Assembly: GCF_000975265.2 (NCBI RefSeq)
Contig: NZ_CP083405.1
Coordinates: forward strand, 434,001-498,000
Direction: 5' to 3'
Length of the DNA stretch: 64,000 nucleotides
DNA from: Mycobacterium lepromatosis
Lineage (GTDB): Bacteria; Actinomycetota; Actinomycetes; Mycobacteriales; Mycobacteriaceae
The first letter of the stretch is position 1. Every line of letters starts with the position of its first letter. The translations under genes and the position numbers were made by a program. The notes under the pieces are model-generated. The model made no database searches and was not told the origin of the DNA. It worked only from the letters and a program-made list of their open reading frames with translations. This document shows positions 40,735-50,939 of the stretch, piece after piece.

Positions 40735-41916
40735 ATGAGCGAAGATCACCAGGAACACCACGGCATTACCGGACTAGCTACCAAAGTCGTCCATGCTGGC
40801 TATCGCCCGGATCCGGCAACAGGGGCAGTGAATGTCCCGATCTATGCCAGCAGCACGTTTGCCCAAGACAGCCCCGGTGAGTTGCGTGACGGATTCGGGT
40901 ACGCACGTACCGGCAACCCCGTTCGCGCCGCGTTGGAGGCATCCCTGGCCACGATCGAAGAGGGCGCTTTCGCGCGGGCCTTCAGTTCCGGAATGGCTGC
41001 CAGCGACTGTGCTTTGCGGGTTATGCTGCGGCCGGGGGACCACGTAATTATACCGGATGATGCTTACGGCGGCACCTTCCGGTTGATAGACAAGGTCTTT
41101 ACTCAATGGAACGTCGACTACACGCCGGTACCGCTGTCCGATTTAGAAGCGGTCCGCGCCGCGGTCACATCACGGACCCGGCTGATATGGGTGGAAACAC
41201 CTACCAATCCGCTGCTGTCCATCGCAGATATCACCGACATCGGCGAATTAGGCAAAAAGAACTTAGTAAAGGTTTTGGTGGACAACACTTTTGCGTCACC
41301 CGCGCTGCAACAGCCGCTGACGCTGGGGGCAGACGTCGTGTTACACTCCACCACCAAGTACATTGGTGGCCACTCCGATGTGGTGGGCGGCGTGCTAGTC
41401 ACCAACGACGAAGAGCTGGACCAGGCTTTCGGCTTCCTGCAGAACGGAGCCGGTGCGGTGCCGAGTCCATTCGACGCGTACCTAACAATGCGTGGCTTGA
41501 AGACTTTAGTGCTGCGGATGCAGCGACACAACGAAAATGCCATTAAAGTAGCGGAATTCCTGGCTGAGCACCCGTCGGTGAGTGCTGTGTTGTATCCGGG
41601 CTTGCCCAGCCATCCCGGACATGAGGTCGCTGCACGGCAGATGAGCGGTTTCGGTGGCATGGTTTCGTTGCGGATGCGAGCCGGCCGACCAGCTGCCCAG
41701 GATCTGTGCGCCCGCACCGAGGTGTTTACTTTGGCTGAATCCTTGGGTGGAGTGGAGTCGCTGATTGAGCACCCCAGTGCCATGACGCACGCGTCGGCGA
41801 CCGGGTCGCAGTTGGAAGTACCCGACGACCTGGTGCGGCTTTCGGTCGGCATTGAAGACATCGGCGACCTGTTGTGCGACCTTGAGCAGGCGCTAAACCA
41901 ACTGCGCCGACTGTGA
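40735..41916 (+). CDS. metB: Cystathionine gamma-synthase/lyase family enzyme
   Basis: PLP enzyme of 393 residues of the Cys/Met metabolism family. Motifs: GYARTGNPVRAALE, FSSGMAASDCALR, the Asp and aromatic region VETPTNPLLSIADI, and the PLP lysine in LHSTTKYIGGHSDVVGG. It may act as gamma-synthase or gamma-lyase; mycobacterial MetB proteins do both, and the neighbouring cbs suggests transsulfuration. It ends in a hairpin shared with convergent greA. Confidence 0.93.
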   Translation: MSEDHQEHHGITGLATKVVHAGYRPDPATGAVNVPIYASSTFAQDSPGELRDGFGYARTGNPVRAALEASLATIEEGAFARAFSSGMAASDCALRVMLRPGDHVIIPDDAYGGTFRLIDKVFTQWNVDYTPVPLSDLEAVRAAVTSRTRLIWVETPTNPLLSIADITDIGELGKKNLVKVLVDNTFASPALQQPLTLGADVVLHSTTKYIGGHSDVVGGVLVTNDEELDQAFGFLQNGAGAVPSPFDAYLTMRGLKTLVLRMQRHNENAIKVAEFLAEHPSVSAVLYPGLPSHPGHEVAARQMSGFGGMVSLRMRAGRPAAQDLCARTEVFTLAESLGGVESLIEHPSAMTHASATGSQLEVPDDLVRLSVGIEDIGDLLCDLEQALNQLRRL

Positions 41917-41953
41917 ATCTGATGACGCGAAACCGGCTGTCGCGGGATTCACA
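41912..41953. terminator. Bidirectional hairpin between metB and greA
   Basis: TGTGAATC pairs with GATTCACA, with inner CGCGA/TCGCG. The stem begins inside the metB stop region and ends 13 bases before the greA stop. As the genes converge, it probably serves both. Confidence 0.6.
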
Positions 41954-41966
41954 CTTGCGGTAATTA

Positions 41967-42461
41967 TTACGAGTGGTACGGCTCAGCGCTAACTAACGTG
42001 ACCTGAACGGTGTTGCCGTTGGGCACGGTGTAGCTGCGCGTCTCACCCACTTTGGCGTCGATCAAGGCGCCTCCCAATGGTGAATTTGGCGAGTACACCT
42101 CGAGCTTGCCCTCGTTAACACCCTCCTGGCGGGTGGCTATAAGAAATGTCTCGGTGTCGGACTTGTCGTCATTGTAGTAAACTTTTACCACCGAACCAGG
42201 CAGCGCCACGCCGGACTGCTTGGGTGCTTCGCCGACCTTCGCGTTGTTGAGTAGGTCTTGCAGCTGGCGAATGCGGGCTTCCTGTTGGCCCTGTTCCTCG
42301 CGGGCAGCGTGATATCCGCCATTCTCGCGCAGGTCACCCTCTTCGCGGCGGTCGTTGATTTCCGCGGCGATAACCGGACGATTCGCGATCAACTGGTCGA
42401 GTTCGGCCTTGAGTCGGTCATGTGATTCCTGGGTCAACCAGGTCACCTGAGTATCCGTCAT
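41967..42461 (-). CDS. greA: Transcription elongation factor GreA
   Basis: 164 residues. The N-terminal coiled coil shows [36 protein letters not shown] with the two tip acidic residues (D and E), and [13 protein letters not shown]. The C-terminal FKBP-like domain has the usual ending in mycobacteria ([17 protein letters not shown]). It binds RNA polymerase and stimulates cleavage of backtracked RNA. A striking hairpin lies 130 bases upstream. Confidence 0.95.
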   Translation of the reverse strand: MTDTQVTWLTQESHDRLKAELDQLIANRPVIAAEINDRREEGDLRENGGYHAAREEQGQQEARIRQLQDLLNNAKVGEAPKQSGVALPGSVVKVYYNDDKSDTETFLIATRQEGVNEGKLEVYSPNSPLGGALIDAKVGETRSYTVPNGNTVQVTLVSAEPYHS

Positions 42462-42593
42462 ATCGTCGCGCTCCTTGTGTTCTCGGCTTCGCGTATCCGC
42501 TTAAGTATTTGATTCCCCCGTTGCCCAGGGGCGTATCCGGGTCACCCCGTGTAGCTGCTGCTACGTTTCACTCAATGGTTACCAATGCAGCAA

Positions 42594-42627
42594 TTAGTAC
42601 ACGGTCCCAACAGGAACCGTGTACTAA
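42594..42627 (-). promoter_or_regulatory. Perfect inverted repeat upstream of greA
   Basis: TTAGTACACGGT and ACCGTGTACTAA form a perfect 12-bp inverted repeat with a 10-base centre. Read as minus-strand RNA, the stem extends to 15 pairs with one G-U and closes on a TGTT loop. It lies between the Rv1081c stop and the greA start. It may be a terminator of Rv1081c, an attenuator in the greA leader, or an operator; no T run follows. Confidence 0.6.
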
Positions 42628-42685
42628 CTCATGCTACCACCGCGAAAACAGCTGGTGACGTCGCCCGTTAGCATTTGTCGTTCAG

Positions 42686-43120
42686 TCAGGCTGCGCGCAG
42701 GTAGCCCGGTACATCGGTTCCGCAGCCATAGACATCAGCCATAACTGGTGTTTGGGCGGATTTCACTGTCGTAACCACCTGAACCGTGGTCGCCTCTGAT
42801 GGCGCGACTAGCACTTCACGTCTACCTGTCTCGCTGCCGTCTTTGGCCCGAACCCGCACAATGCAATCCACTGGATGTGACGGGTCAGAGCGCGTCACGC
42901 TTATCGTCACCGACGCCGTTTCGTCGTCGAGAATGCGGTAGCTGGCCAGCGAGCCCGCCACGTCGCTGGTGCCGAGCCGTTGGTAACCGATGACAGCGAT
43001 GCCAGTGCTGGCAGCAACAGCTAACACGGCCAGCGCGATGACGCCACGGCGCCGTGACCTGCTGGGCAGTCGGGGACGTCCGTACCGGGTATTGGGAAGT
43101 GGGGTGAAAACTTGGTTCAT
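42686..43120 (-). CDS. Membrane-anchored DUF4307-type protein (Rv1081c)
   Basis: 144 residues from ATG 43120 (MNQVFTPLPNTRYGRP); the frame is open to 43162. One helix follows a basic stretch (RSRRRGVIALAVLAVAAS, TGIAVIGYQ), and the outer domain has SVTISVTRSDPSHPVDCIV, VRVRAKDGSETGRREVLVAP and a late Cys in DVYGCGTDVPGYLRAA; the two Cys may form a disulfide outside. Function unknown. It is divergent from mca, and such proteins are kept in all mycobacteria. Confidence 0.82.
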   Translation of the reverse strand: MNQVFTPLPNTRYGRPRLPSRSRRRGVIALAVLAVAASTGIAVIGYQRLGTSDVAGSLASYRILDDETASVTISVTRSDPSHPVDCIVRVRAKDGSETGRREVLVAPSEATTVQVVTTVKSAQTPVMADVYGCGTDVPGYLRAA

Positions 43121-43219
43121 GAGTGGCTTGGCGGCGGTCGCACCCTGGCCAACAGGATGCATGATCGAGCAGTGGAATTATAGGCTCAGGAGTCAACCGG
43201 CGAACGGACAAGGGGGCCT

Positions 43220-44092
43220 GTGAGCGAACTGCGGTTGATGGCGGTACACGCCCACCCCGACGATGAGTCCAGCAAGGGCGCTGCCACTCTCGCACGCTAC
43301 GCCGACGAGGGCCATCGAGTGCTGGTGGTGACGTTAACTGGAGGTGAACGCGGCGAAATTCTTAACCCGGCGATGGACCTGCCTGATGTGCATGGACATA
43401 TTGCCGAAATCCGCCGCGACGAGATGGCGAAGGCAGCTGAGATCCTCGGTGTAGAGCACACTTGGCTGGGCTTCATCGATTCCGGTCTACCCAAAGGTGA
43501 CCCGCCACCCCCGCTGCCTGACGACTGCTTTGCGTTGGTGCCGCTGGAAGTGTGCACCGAGGCGTTGGTGCGGGTGGTTCGCGAGTTTCGTCCGCACGTG
43601 TTGACCACTTACGATGAGAATGGTGGCTACCCGCATCCCGACCACATTCGCTGTCACCAGGTCTCGGTTGATGCCTACGAGGCCGCCTGCGACTATCGGC
43701 GTTTTCCGGATGCTGGCAAGCCCTGGACGGTATCCAAGCTGTACTACAACCACGGCTTCTTGCGGGCTCGGATGCAGCTGCTGCACGACGAATTTGCCAA
43801 GCATGGTCAAGCCGGCCCATTCGACAAGTGGCTGGCGCAGTGGGACCCCGCGCACGACCCGTTTGAGTCCCGGGTGACGACGCGGGTCGAGTGTTCGACG
43901 TATTTCAACCAGCGCGACGAGGCTTTGCGGGCACACGCCACCCAGATCGACCCCAAAGCCGAATTTTTCGTCGCGCCAATCTCCTGGCAACAACGGCTAT
44001 GGCCGACCGAGGAATTCGAGTTGGCTCGCTCGCGGGTTCCCATCCAGCTGCCAGAGCACGATTTGTTCGCTGGAATTGAGGCGGCCGGGTGA
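43220..44092 (+). CDS. mca: Mycothiol S-conjugate amidase
   Basis: Zinc amidase that cleaves mycothiol conjugates of toxins to mercapturic acids for export. 290 residues, LmbE-like fold. Zinc ligands lie in [14 protein letters not shown] and [14 protein letters not shown]. The family blocks [16 protein letters not shown] and [19 protein letters not shown] are complete. GTG 43220 follows AAGGGGG and fits the ortholog. The next small gene overlaps its stop by four bases. Confidence 0.95.
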   Translation: MSELRLMAVHAHPDDESSKGAATLARYADEGHRVLVVTLTGGERGEILNPAMDLPDVHGHIAEIRRDEMAKAAEILGVEHTWLGFIDSGLPKGDPPPPLPDDCFALVPLEVCTEALVRVVREFRPHVLTTYDENGGYPHPDHIRCHQVSVDAYEAACDYRRFPDAGKPWTVSKLYYNHGFLRARMQLLHDEFAKHGQAGPFDKWLAQWDPAHDPFESRVTTRVECSTYFNQRDEALRAHATQIDPKAEFFVAPISWQQRLWPTEEFELARSRVPIQLPEHDLFAGIEAAG

Positions 44093-44394
44093 GCCATAAT
44101 TTTCTCACAGTGGTTGCTGATGGCGAATTGCAGTACCAAGGGCCCGATTTTGGCAAGGCGAGCCCGATGGGCCTGCTGGTTATCGTGCTGCTGTTAGTCG
44201 CCACGTTGTTGCTGTTGTGGTCAATGAATCGACAACTTAAAAAGATCCCCACATCATTCGACCCTGAGCCCCCCGAGCTGGACCAGGCCACCGCCGACGT
44301 CACCGAACTGGGGGGCGATGTTGGTGAAGAGCCCTCCGATGCCGATCGCAACAGACCCGCGCCACCACCGGAACCCGACAATAACCCCAGCTGA
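44089..44394 (+). CDS. Small membrane protein (Rv1083)
   Basis: 101 residues. A conserved-looking N-terminus ([17 protein letters not shown]) precedes one helix ([18 protein letters not shown]). A charged, Pro/Asp-rich tail follows. The GTG start overlaps the mca stop (GTGA), so the two are translated together. Layout fits Rv1083. Function unknown. Confidence 0.8.
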   Translation: MSHNFLTVVADGELQYQGPDFGKASPMGLLVIVLLLVATLLLLWSMNRQLKKIPTSFDPEPPELDQATADVTELGGDVGEEPSDADRNRPAPPPEPDNNPS

Positions 44395-44396
44395 TT

Positions 44397-45000
44397 TGTC
44401 GCGGATAAATACCCTGGTTCTGGCGGCCAGCGCGTATTTGTGCCGGCATGCCGACAACCTGGCGCGTTGGCCACAGCAGATGCCACGGGCACTAACCGGA
44501 TATGGCTGCGCTTTATGTGCCGATCCTGTTGTCCGTCGGCTACGCCAAAATCATCATTGGTTTCACACCATGGCTCACGAATCGTTCGAGGACGACGAAG
44601 TGATCCCGCGATGCACGCAAGATTCATCTGTGTCAAAGTCGACTACAAGGAACTGCCCAGCATCGACGCAATCTGCATGAACGTCAACATCACGCTCACT
44701 AGACAGGGTCGGCTAGCCGATGACGTGGATTCTGATGCCCTGTTGCCTACCGTTTGTCTGCGGCACTTACTATCCGAAAGTTGCTTCGTGCAAATTCTTT
44801 CGGTTATTTCTGACGCTTGGCAGGACTTATGCGCCAACCTCGAGGAGGAATCCGGCCACATCCACATCGACGGGGAGTTGCGTTCGATGGCCTGGAGGCA
44901 TCTACGACGAACTCGACGACGGGTGTGTTCGGTAAAGCGTTGACGACGACTGGGTGATGCTACATCTCGAGAAGATACTGCTATATGACAACGCGTTACT
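44397..45000 (+). pseudogene. Decayed thioredoxin-domain DUF255 (YyaL/SSP411-type) protein (Rv1084)
   Basis: The N-terminal thioredoxin-like region is readable in pieces: NHHWFHTMAHESFEDDEV, FICVKVDYKELPSIDAICMN and FVCGTYYPK. In the family the first block reads CHWC; here both cysteine codons are changed to His and Phe. Beyond about 45000 the remaining 500 residues expected for Rv1084 are missing. It follows Rv1083 as in M. tuberculosis. Confidence 0.75.
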
Positions 45001-45739
45001 ATAATGTTTTAGTGTTTACTGTGTATGTCTGCGCCTTGTGTCCGTCGCGACGAAGACCGGTTAACTCGCCGGGTCACTGCGCAGTCCGCCCGTTTAATGG
45101 TCGATGCGTGAATGTGCACTTCATCGCTGGATGCTGACGCCGACGTCGTGGGGGTTCGACCTATGTCTGGACGCCAGCACAGCTAACCGAGGTGCTCGAC
45201 GACGAGGACGGCCGTTGGTCCTGGGCCGTTTTCACCGTCATCGGGTCCTGCCCCCCGAACGCGAGGCGGCGGGTCTGGCTTGATGCCGTAGGCAGCGGAA
45301 AACTCTGCGTACCACACCCGACCGAGGTAGTTTCAGCCCAACGGACAGCTTCGCTACCACTAGGTCGGACACACCGAAACTGCCGAAATCGACATGTCCA
45401 CCGCAGCAGTCATTGTCGATTTGGGTGCCGGGTGAGCAGGCATAGCCGTGCCCGACCACCAGCTGGTCCACCGGAGGCGGTTTGCCCAGACGTGTTTGTT
45501 GTGGCCGGTCGATAACCGCCTTGAGCGAGGTCAGTGTGGCATTGCAAAAACCCGGGTTAGCGTGTGAGGTAGGCGGGACTGCGCTACAGCATTGCCAAAC
45601 TTGCACCTGGTCGACGGCCGACTGCGGTGAGCCAGCCTGGGCAGATTGGTCGGCAAACAGCACCACGATCCTTGAAGACCATGCGATGTTGGTCAACGGA
45701 CTGCTGGCACTATGTAAGTTGACTTTCGATAAAGCCTGA
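45001..45739. other. Decayed DNA without assignable gene
   Basis: No stable frame or named family. A minus-strand tract near 45240-45500 (QTRLGKPPPVDQLVVGHGYA) looks like former coding sequence but I cannot name it. Confidence 0.35.
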
Positions 45740-45865
45740 TAGCTACGGCAATTGACCCGCTTGACATCGCGTTGTAGTATTTTGCTGATCCAGCGTATCC
45801 CGGCCTTAGTGGTAGCGTAGTTCGTCTGACCGCGGTTGCCCACAATGCCGACTATCGACAACGTC
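45740..45865 (-). pseudogene. Fragment of a short-chain dehydrogenase (FabG type)
   Basis: SIVGIVGNRGQTNYATTKAG contains the YxxxK active-site pair (Y and K are both present) with the sequence usual for FabG4-type reductases. Only about 35 residues align; neighbours on both sides are unrelated. Confidence 0.55.
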
Positions 45866-46486
45866 GAAAAGCTTGATGTTGTGACTTAGCCGATCCGCAG
45901 GATGGTTGATGCCGTCGGGGCATGGTAGATTACCAAGGCGCTGTTGGCCGCTGCGCACCTGGCCTATGGCTCGCGCCGAGCGCTATTTGCTAGCCATGGA
46001 AAATACGCTGAGTGCGAATTCGGTGCTGCTGGCGCGTGCATCACGCTCGGCCGCGCACTGGCTGGCTGTGGTCGAATCCGCGGTGCGCTGACCGCTGCAG
46101 ATTGCGGGTCGCCCTGTAACCCGTCGCAGTCGTTTCTGCTGTTCGATGTGCGCCGGGCGGAGCGATCGTTGTGGGCGGTGAGACGAACTCGTCAACGTTG
46201 CTCGTCAGTAGGAACCAGGTGGCCGCTGCCGATGCCTGGGGTTGGTTGCAACAGTTTGCCGATGTGGCGTTCGGGCTGAGGTTGCTGGGTAACTGTCATG
46301 CCCAGTGTGACACAGAGCAGCTCGGTTGTTAACGCCGGATTCGAGGTGGACACTTAGCGGCGGAAGTAGACGTTGCCGGTCTGGGCGCCACTGTCGGTGT
46401 TGAAGTTTAGTGCCGAGTCGGGCGCATAGGCCCTAGCGACGCTGTCGTGGGTGTACTGCCGGTTGTGTCGAGATCAACGTTAGTGT
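45866..46486. other. No gene seen
   Basis: This stretch, which leads up to the palindrome, holds only short frames without family sequence. Confidence 0.4.
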
Positions 46487-46584
46487 GTTTTGGTGGGTGA
46501 GTTGTGATTGTGATCGGTGTAGTGCCGGTCAACTCACCAAGACCGGCACTACACCGATCACAATCACAACTCACCCACCAAAAC
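46487..46584. repeat. Perfect 44-bp palindrome with 10-base loop
   Basis: Bases 46487-46530 are the exact reverse complement of 46541-46584; the loop is AACTCACCAA. The right arm belongs to copy B of the 135-bp repeat, so the left arm is an inverted partial copy of it. Confidence 0.9.
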
Positions 46585-46663
46585 CACCGCGACACCCACC
46601 ACCTCGCAACCCACCCACAACAGGACGCACACATAAACTACACTTCGGCGCCACCAATCCGAA
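46529..46663 (+). repeat. 135-bp direct repeat, copy B
   Basis: Identical to 30726-30860. The sequences on both sides differ from those of copy A. It stands just before the Rv0537c-like relic. Confidence 0.9.
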
Positions 46664-46959
46664 CTCGCATGCCACCGAGCAGCCACATGCCTTAGCGTCA
46701 GGCTAGTTCACGTCGTCCGACGGCCGGTAGATTTTCGGCGCCTCGACATGTGTTTGGTGCGTGGTGGAGTATTGGTTTGGTGAATCTCGTAAGATCTGAG
46801 GTGACTGAATTGGGTGCGGGTTGTTGCTGCAGCGGACGCCGGCACAGTAGTCTCCAGGATACGGCGTTACTGCCGTCGCAGACGTTGGTCAGTAATATGA
46901 CCTGTGATGACGGTCGCGACAAGGACGCCGAGGGCTAGCCAACATAACACCACCATGCT

Positions 46960-48367
46960 GGTGATTTGGTGGCCGAAGTTGTTGCCGTAGACGGGATTAT
47001 GACATTCGCTGCCACCTGGCGGTGTTTGGAACCGTGGTTCCAAACACGATGTTCACGGCAACCCGAGAAATGCTCATGTGACGAGAAGTCCGCACAGTGA
47101 CGAGATCAGCCTTGCAGAGACCGAGGTGTTGGCTAGGTTGACGTGAAGCCAGATCGCGAGGATCACGGTGGTCAAATCGAACGCGGCCAGCGTCCTGGTG
47201 TCGTAGCGCGATAAGAGAAAATTCAAGCTCACTGCGACCGCGATGTCGGTGATCTTCATCAACACCGATCCCAAGCACCACACCCCGATTAGCAAATAAG
47301 CTTTTTCTGGTAGTCATCCGCCAGGGGCTTTCGTCTTCTGGTGCGGCGCCGAGGTAGCTGTGCAGTGCGAAAAGTGTTGAGGGTGCGCTCGGGTTCGAGC
47401 CGCCGCTGTCCCTGCCAAATAACCCTCGTATTCGATACCCGCCGTAGAGGTGTTCTGCCCAATGCCGTGGAACGCGTCGACGTAGCGCCCGATGGGCGGG
47501 CTCCACATTAAAGATCCCACCGCCAGCGTGGAAATCCCGAAGCCCGGTAGTCGCGAGTTGGGACGCCTTGATGCCGCGAAGCATCCAGCTGGCCTGCGAC
47601 GAGGACAACGAACGGCTAGTGCCACCAGGCCTTACACCACTGCTGTCGCAATAATCGCGATGTTTTATTTGGCCAAGTCAGACGAACCGCTTGAGTGCAA
47701 CGCGTACCTCACCCGCCAACATGTGTTGAAAATGATGCTAAGCGATGCACCGATCATCGCCGCGTAGCTGATGATCTGAGTGGACTCGATCCACCTTCGG
47801 TGTCCGTCATCGTCTAGGGCTGGGTCGGTGATTACCGGTTGTGTGCTTAACAGTGCGTCGGTGGCCCTCAACCAGGTCCCGGTCCCGACACCGCTAGGTA
47901 CGTGTACGATGCCACCGGATCGGATCGCTTCGAACTCGTCGAAGACGACGAAGCCGAGCACTGACAGCAGGTGGGGGGACGTTGAGTAATAGACTAAGCC
48001 GGCGGCCAGGGCAAGCTTAAACCGAGCTCCCGACAACCTCCACGGGCTCACATAGGGTTACGGTGAGAGAACCGAGAGAAAGCAGGTTACCGCCCCCAGG
48101 AGCCCAAAACGGTATTTTGCTGGCGGGTATGCCAACACCGAAATAGAGGTTCCACGGGATGAACTGGGTAGTAAAGACCAAAATAGCGGCGACCAAGTCG
48201 TGGAGGTGGTTCCGCCGCTGAGTTGGCTGACCGGCCGTGTGCTGGGTCCGAGCAGGCACGTCCTGACGTGGTATCCGGTCCGAAGATGGCGGCGTCTGGC
48301 GTGCCTGCACGGTGTCGGCCTGCCGCTCGATCAGGCCGGTAGGCGTCTCGTCGCTGCTTTGGCTCAC
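46960..48367 (-). pseudogene. Decayed multi-pass membrane protein (Rv0537c position)
   Basis: The minus strand gives a polar N-terminus (SSDETPTGLIERQADT), then HDLVAAILVFTTQFIPWNLY, LVYYSTSPHLLSVLGFVVFD, HRRWIESTQIISYAAMIGAS, GQNTSTAGIEYEGYLAGTA, VWCLGSVLMKITDIAVAVSL and FDLTTVILAIWLHVNLANT. These hydrophobic blocks in order mark a protein of about 450 residues. Frames shift several times and stops occur. I name it by position and length with Rv0538 and Rv0539 following. Confidence 0.6.
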
Positions 48368-48683
48368 GATGCCCCTCGGGAATCACGGACGATTACTACT
48401 GATGCTAGTTTGGTTGTGTGGTGAGTGGCCACACCTATTCTGTCGACTGTACCGTTCACGTGCGAAAATATTCCTAGTTCGGACGTTGTGGCAGCGGCTG
48501 AGAACAGGAAATCCTGCCAAGGCACGCAGTCCCGCAGCGAACGTTCCCCATTGGGAAACCTGGTTATGCTGCACTGTGGGTGAATTTGGTCGCTTGAGTG
48601 ACTGATCCTGCCTACTGCATCGCGGTGCAGTGATGCTTGGACATTGCTGCTTACGAGGTGGCCAGGACGAATGGAGGGCCGCG

Positions 48684-50229
48684 ATGGACGTCGTTTTGGG
48701 GGTTGCGGTCGCAGGCCGGGTAGCCCGATTGGCGCTTGTCGGTTCGGGTGATGTGCTTGACCAATCCATCGTTGACCTGGCTGACAACCCTATCGAGAAA
48801 TTGACCGAGACCGTAGTCGGCACGAATCAGCTGTTGGCCCCATGCGAGCCACCGGCTGGTGGCCACGCTGCTGTGCTGGACTGATCAGCCCAAAGCCGAT
48901 CAGCTGCGGCAGGTATTAGAAGATGCCAGCATCTGGGACGTCGCTATCCTGTCCGAGTCGGAGGCAGCGACGGCGTTGATGCCGGCGCGTCCCGGTGCGG
49001 TGCTGTTGGTAGGCGATGAGACGGCGACACTGTGGGTGTGGGGTTTGGTGGCCGAAGATCAGGACGCGCCACCGACTCTGCTGGCCGCCCAGCTGCTGGT
49101 GGGCGCCGATGTCAGCGCCACGTTGGACACAATAGTGTTTCGGCTCAGCGACCAGCTCGACGCTCCGACCGAGGTCTCTCTGGTGGGTGTCTCTGCTGAC
49201 CTTACTGCGGTTTTTCACCAGGTAGACGACGCGTCGACCATGCGGGGAGAGATTACCGACGATCCCACGCTTGCGTGTGGCATAGCGTTGGCCATCGCGC
49301 CCGCGACAATGGCCCAGCTGGCGCTGGCGGCCGGGGAGTAACCACGATTGTACCCGCGGCCGAATTCGCGTACGCGGTTGGTGAGGAGTCGCAGCTGGCG
49401 TACTCGATGGCTGGCGATAACAAGCTGCTGCCGGTCGATATGGATTAATGTGACGACGAATACGTCGATGCTGAAACCGAGGTCGGCGCGCTGCGGCTGA
49501 GCAAACGGTCGTTACTGATCAGCAATGCTGTCGTCGCATCGGCGGTCATCGGGTTTGCTTCGTTGGCTGTCGCGGTGGTCATAGCCATCCGGCCGGCCGC
49601 GAGTCAAGTCCCTGTGGTGGGCCGCCAGAACGCGGCCCCGGGAAAGGTTGTGCCGCTATTGCCGACGCAGCAGCAGGCGCCGGTGCCACCGCCTGATCAG
49701 CCCAACACCGGATTCCGAGGCGGCACCATTCCGGCTGTCGGGAGCTTGGTTCCTCAGCCAGCAACGTCACTCGGCGTGGGAGAGACGCCGGCTACCCCTA
49801 ATACAAGCACCCGGAGCTCCGGCTCACTCGAACGTTCCGCGCCCTGTCCCGGTGCCGGTCATCGTTCCGTTCCCAGGCTGGTGGCCGCAGCTTCCAGTGC
49901 CGACGGCCTACACAACCCCCATCGACACAACGCCGATAACACCGCCGGCTCCGGCCACACTCACGACGCCGCGAGAAGACTTTAGTACGCTGACGACTCA
50001 GGCGCTAATAGGGCCAACAACACAGGTGCCGTTGCCAACAAACGAAACGACTGAGTCGTCGACGTACACACAAATGCAGGAGACTGTTGCCTCGCAGCCG
50101 GAGAGCCCGCCGGAGTCGCATGACCCCAGCGGGCCATCATTTCGGGTTCTAATCGAGGGTTCGGGTTTCCCGACAGAGTGGCGGTGTCGGACAGCGCGCA
50201 TAGCGATCGTGCTTAGCACGATTGCCTAA
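48684..50229 (+). pseudogene. Decayed Pro/Thr-rich membrane protein with DUF7159-like N-terminus (Rv0538 position)
   Basis: The N-terminus reads MDVVLGVAVAGRVARLALVG and DQSIVDLADNPIEKLTETVV. After a frameshift near 48845 it continues CWTDQPKADQLRQVLEDASI to a stop at 49341. Later frames give one membrane helix (SNAVVASAVIGFASLAVAVV) and a Pro/Thr-rich tail (VPVPVIVPFPGWWPQLPVPT, TPITPPAPATLTTPREDF). Domain order is complete but at least three lesions break it. Confidence 0.65.
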
Positions 50230-50935
50230 CTCCTCTTCGCGCCGCAGAGCGGCGCGCTCGGCAGCGTATGGCGGTAGGTTTGCAGACACGTCTTTAACAA
50301 GCGCAAAGACTTTAGTCTCGTCGCAAATGCCGGGTGCTCGGGAGGGAGCGGCACTTCGACGTGGTGCTAGACGTCGTCCTGGTTATGAGATATCCACGTG
50401 GAGGCAGGACTCGACATAATGCTCACCCCTCACCCTGCAGTTAGGTGCAGGGTTCGAACTGGCGAGTCTACCTAGTATCTCACCACACCAGTTTCCCAAC
50501 ATACGTGGGCGAAATGCGGGTAGCTGCTCTCGCTTGCTGGTCGTTGCGGATCGAGGCGATGAGGGCCTCGCGGTTCCATAGGACCACATAGGCGATGCCG
50601 ATCGACGATCGGGTCCGGTCTGCATGAACGACGGGCCCGGAGTTAGTTAAGTAAAGGCTGGTGGCTGCGGGGACCGTGCAGTGGTATCGTCAAACGCCAG
50701 CCCGGCGCAGGACCGCTGCGAGATAGGGGAATCTGCTCACATTCGGCCGTCTCGACGTTGCCCGCTCGCGGTGCGGCCGCCAGGGTATCGATTGCGCTTC
50801 TCACCTATTCTTACGCTCTGACTGAGGCCCTTTGCTCATACAGTTCAGCTGATTTTTGGCACCAAAATGCTACGTCGACAACGTGTTGTCAAAGTGGAGG
50901 TTAGATCGCAAGCGAAGTGGCTGTGCTGATTGCCC
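50230..50935. other. No gene seen
   Basis: Short frames only. A TTCGAA-containing tract near 50450 recalls a tRNA T-loop but cannot be folded as a tRNA. Confidence 0.4.
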
Positions 50936-50939
50936 ACAT

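Noticed and set aside
41118..41861. Antisense open frame of 247 residues inside metB
   Set aside because: Shadow of metB third-codon positions; no motif or ribosome site.
50430..50480. Possible tRNA T-loop (GGTTCGAAC-like)
   Set aside because: The flanking bases do not pair into a T stem and no anticodon or acceptor arm can be built.
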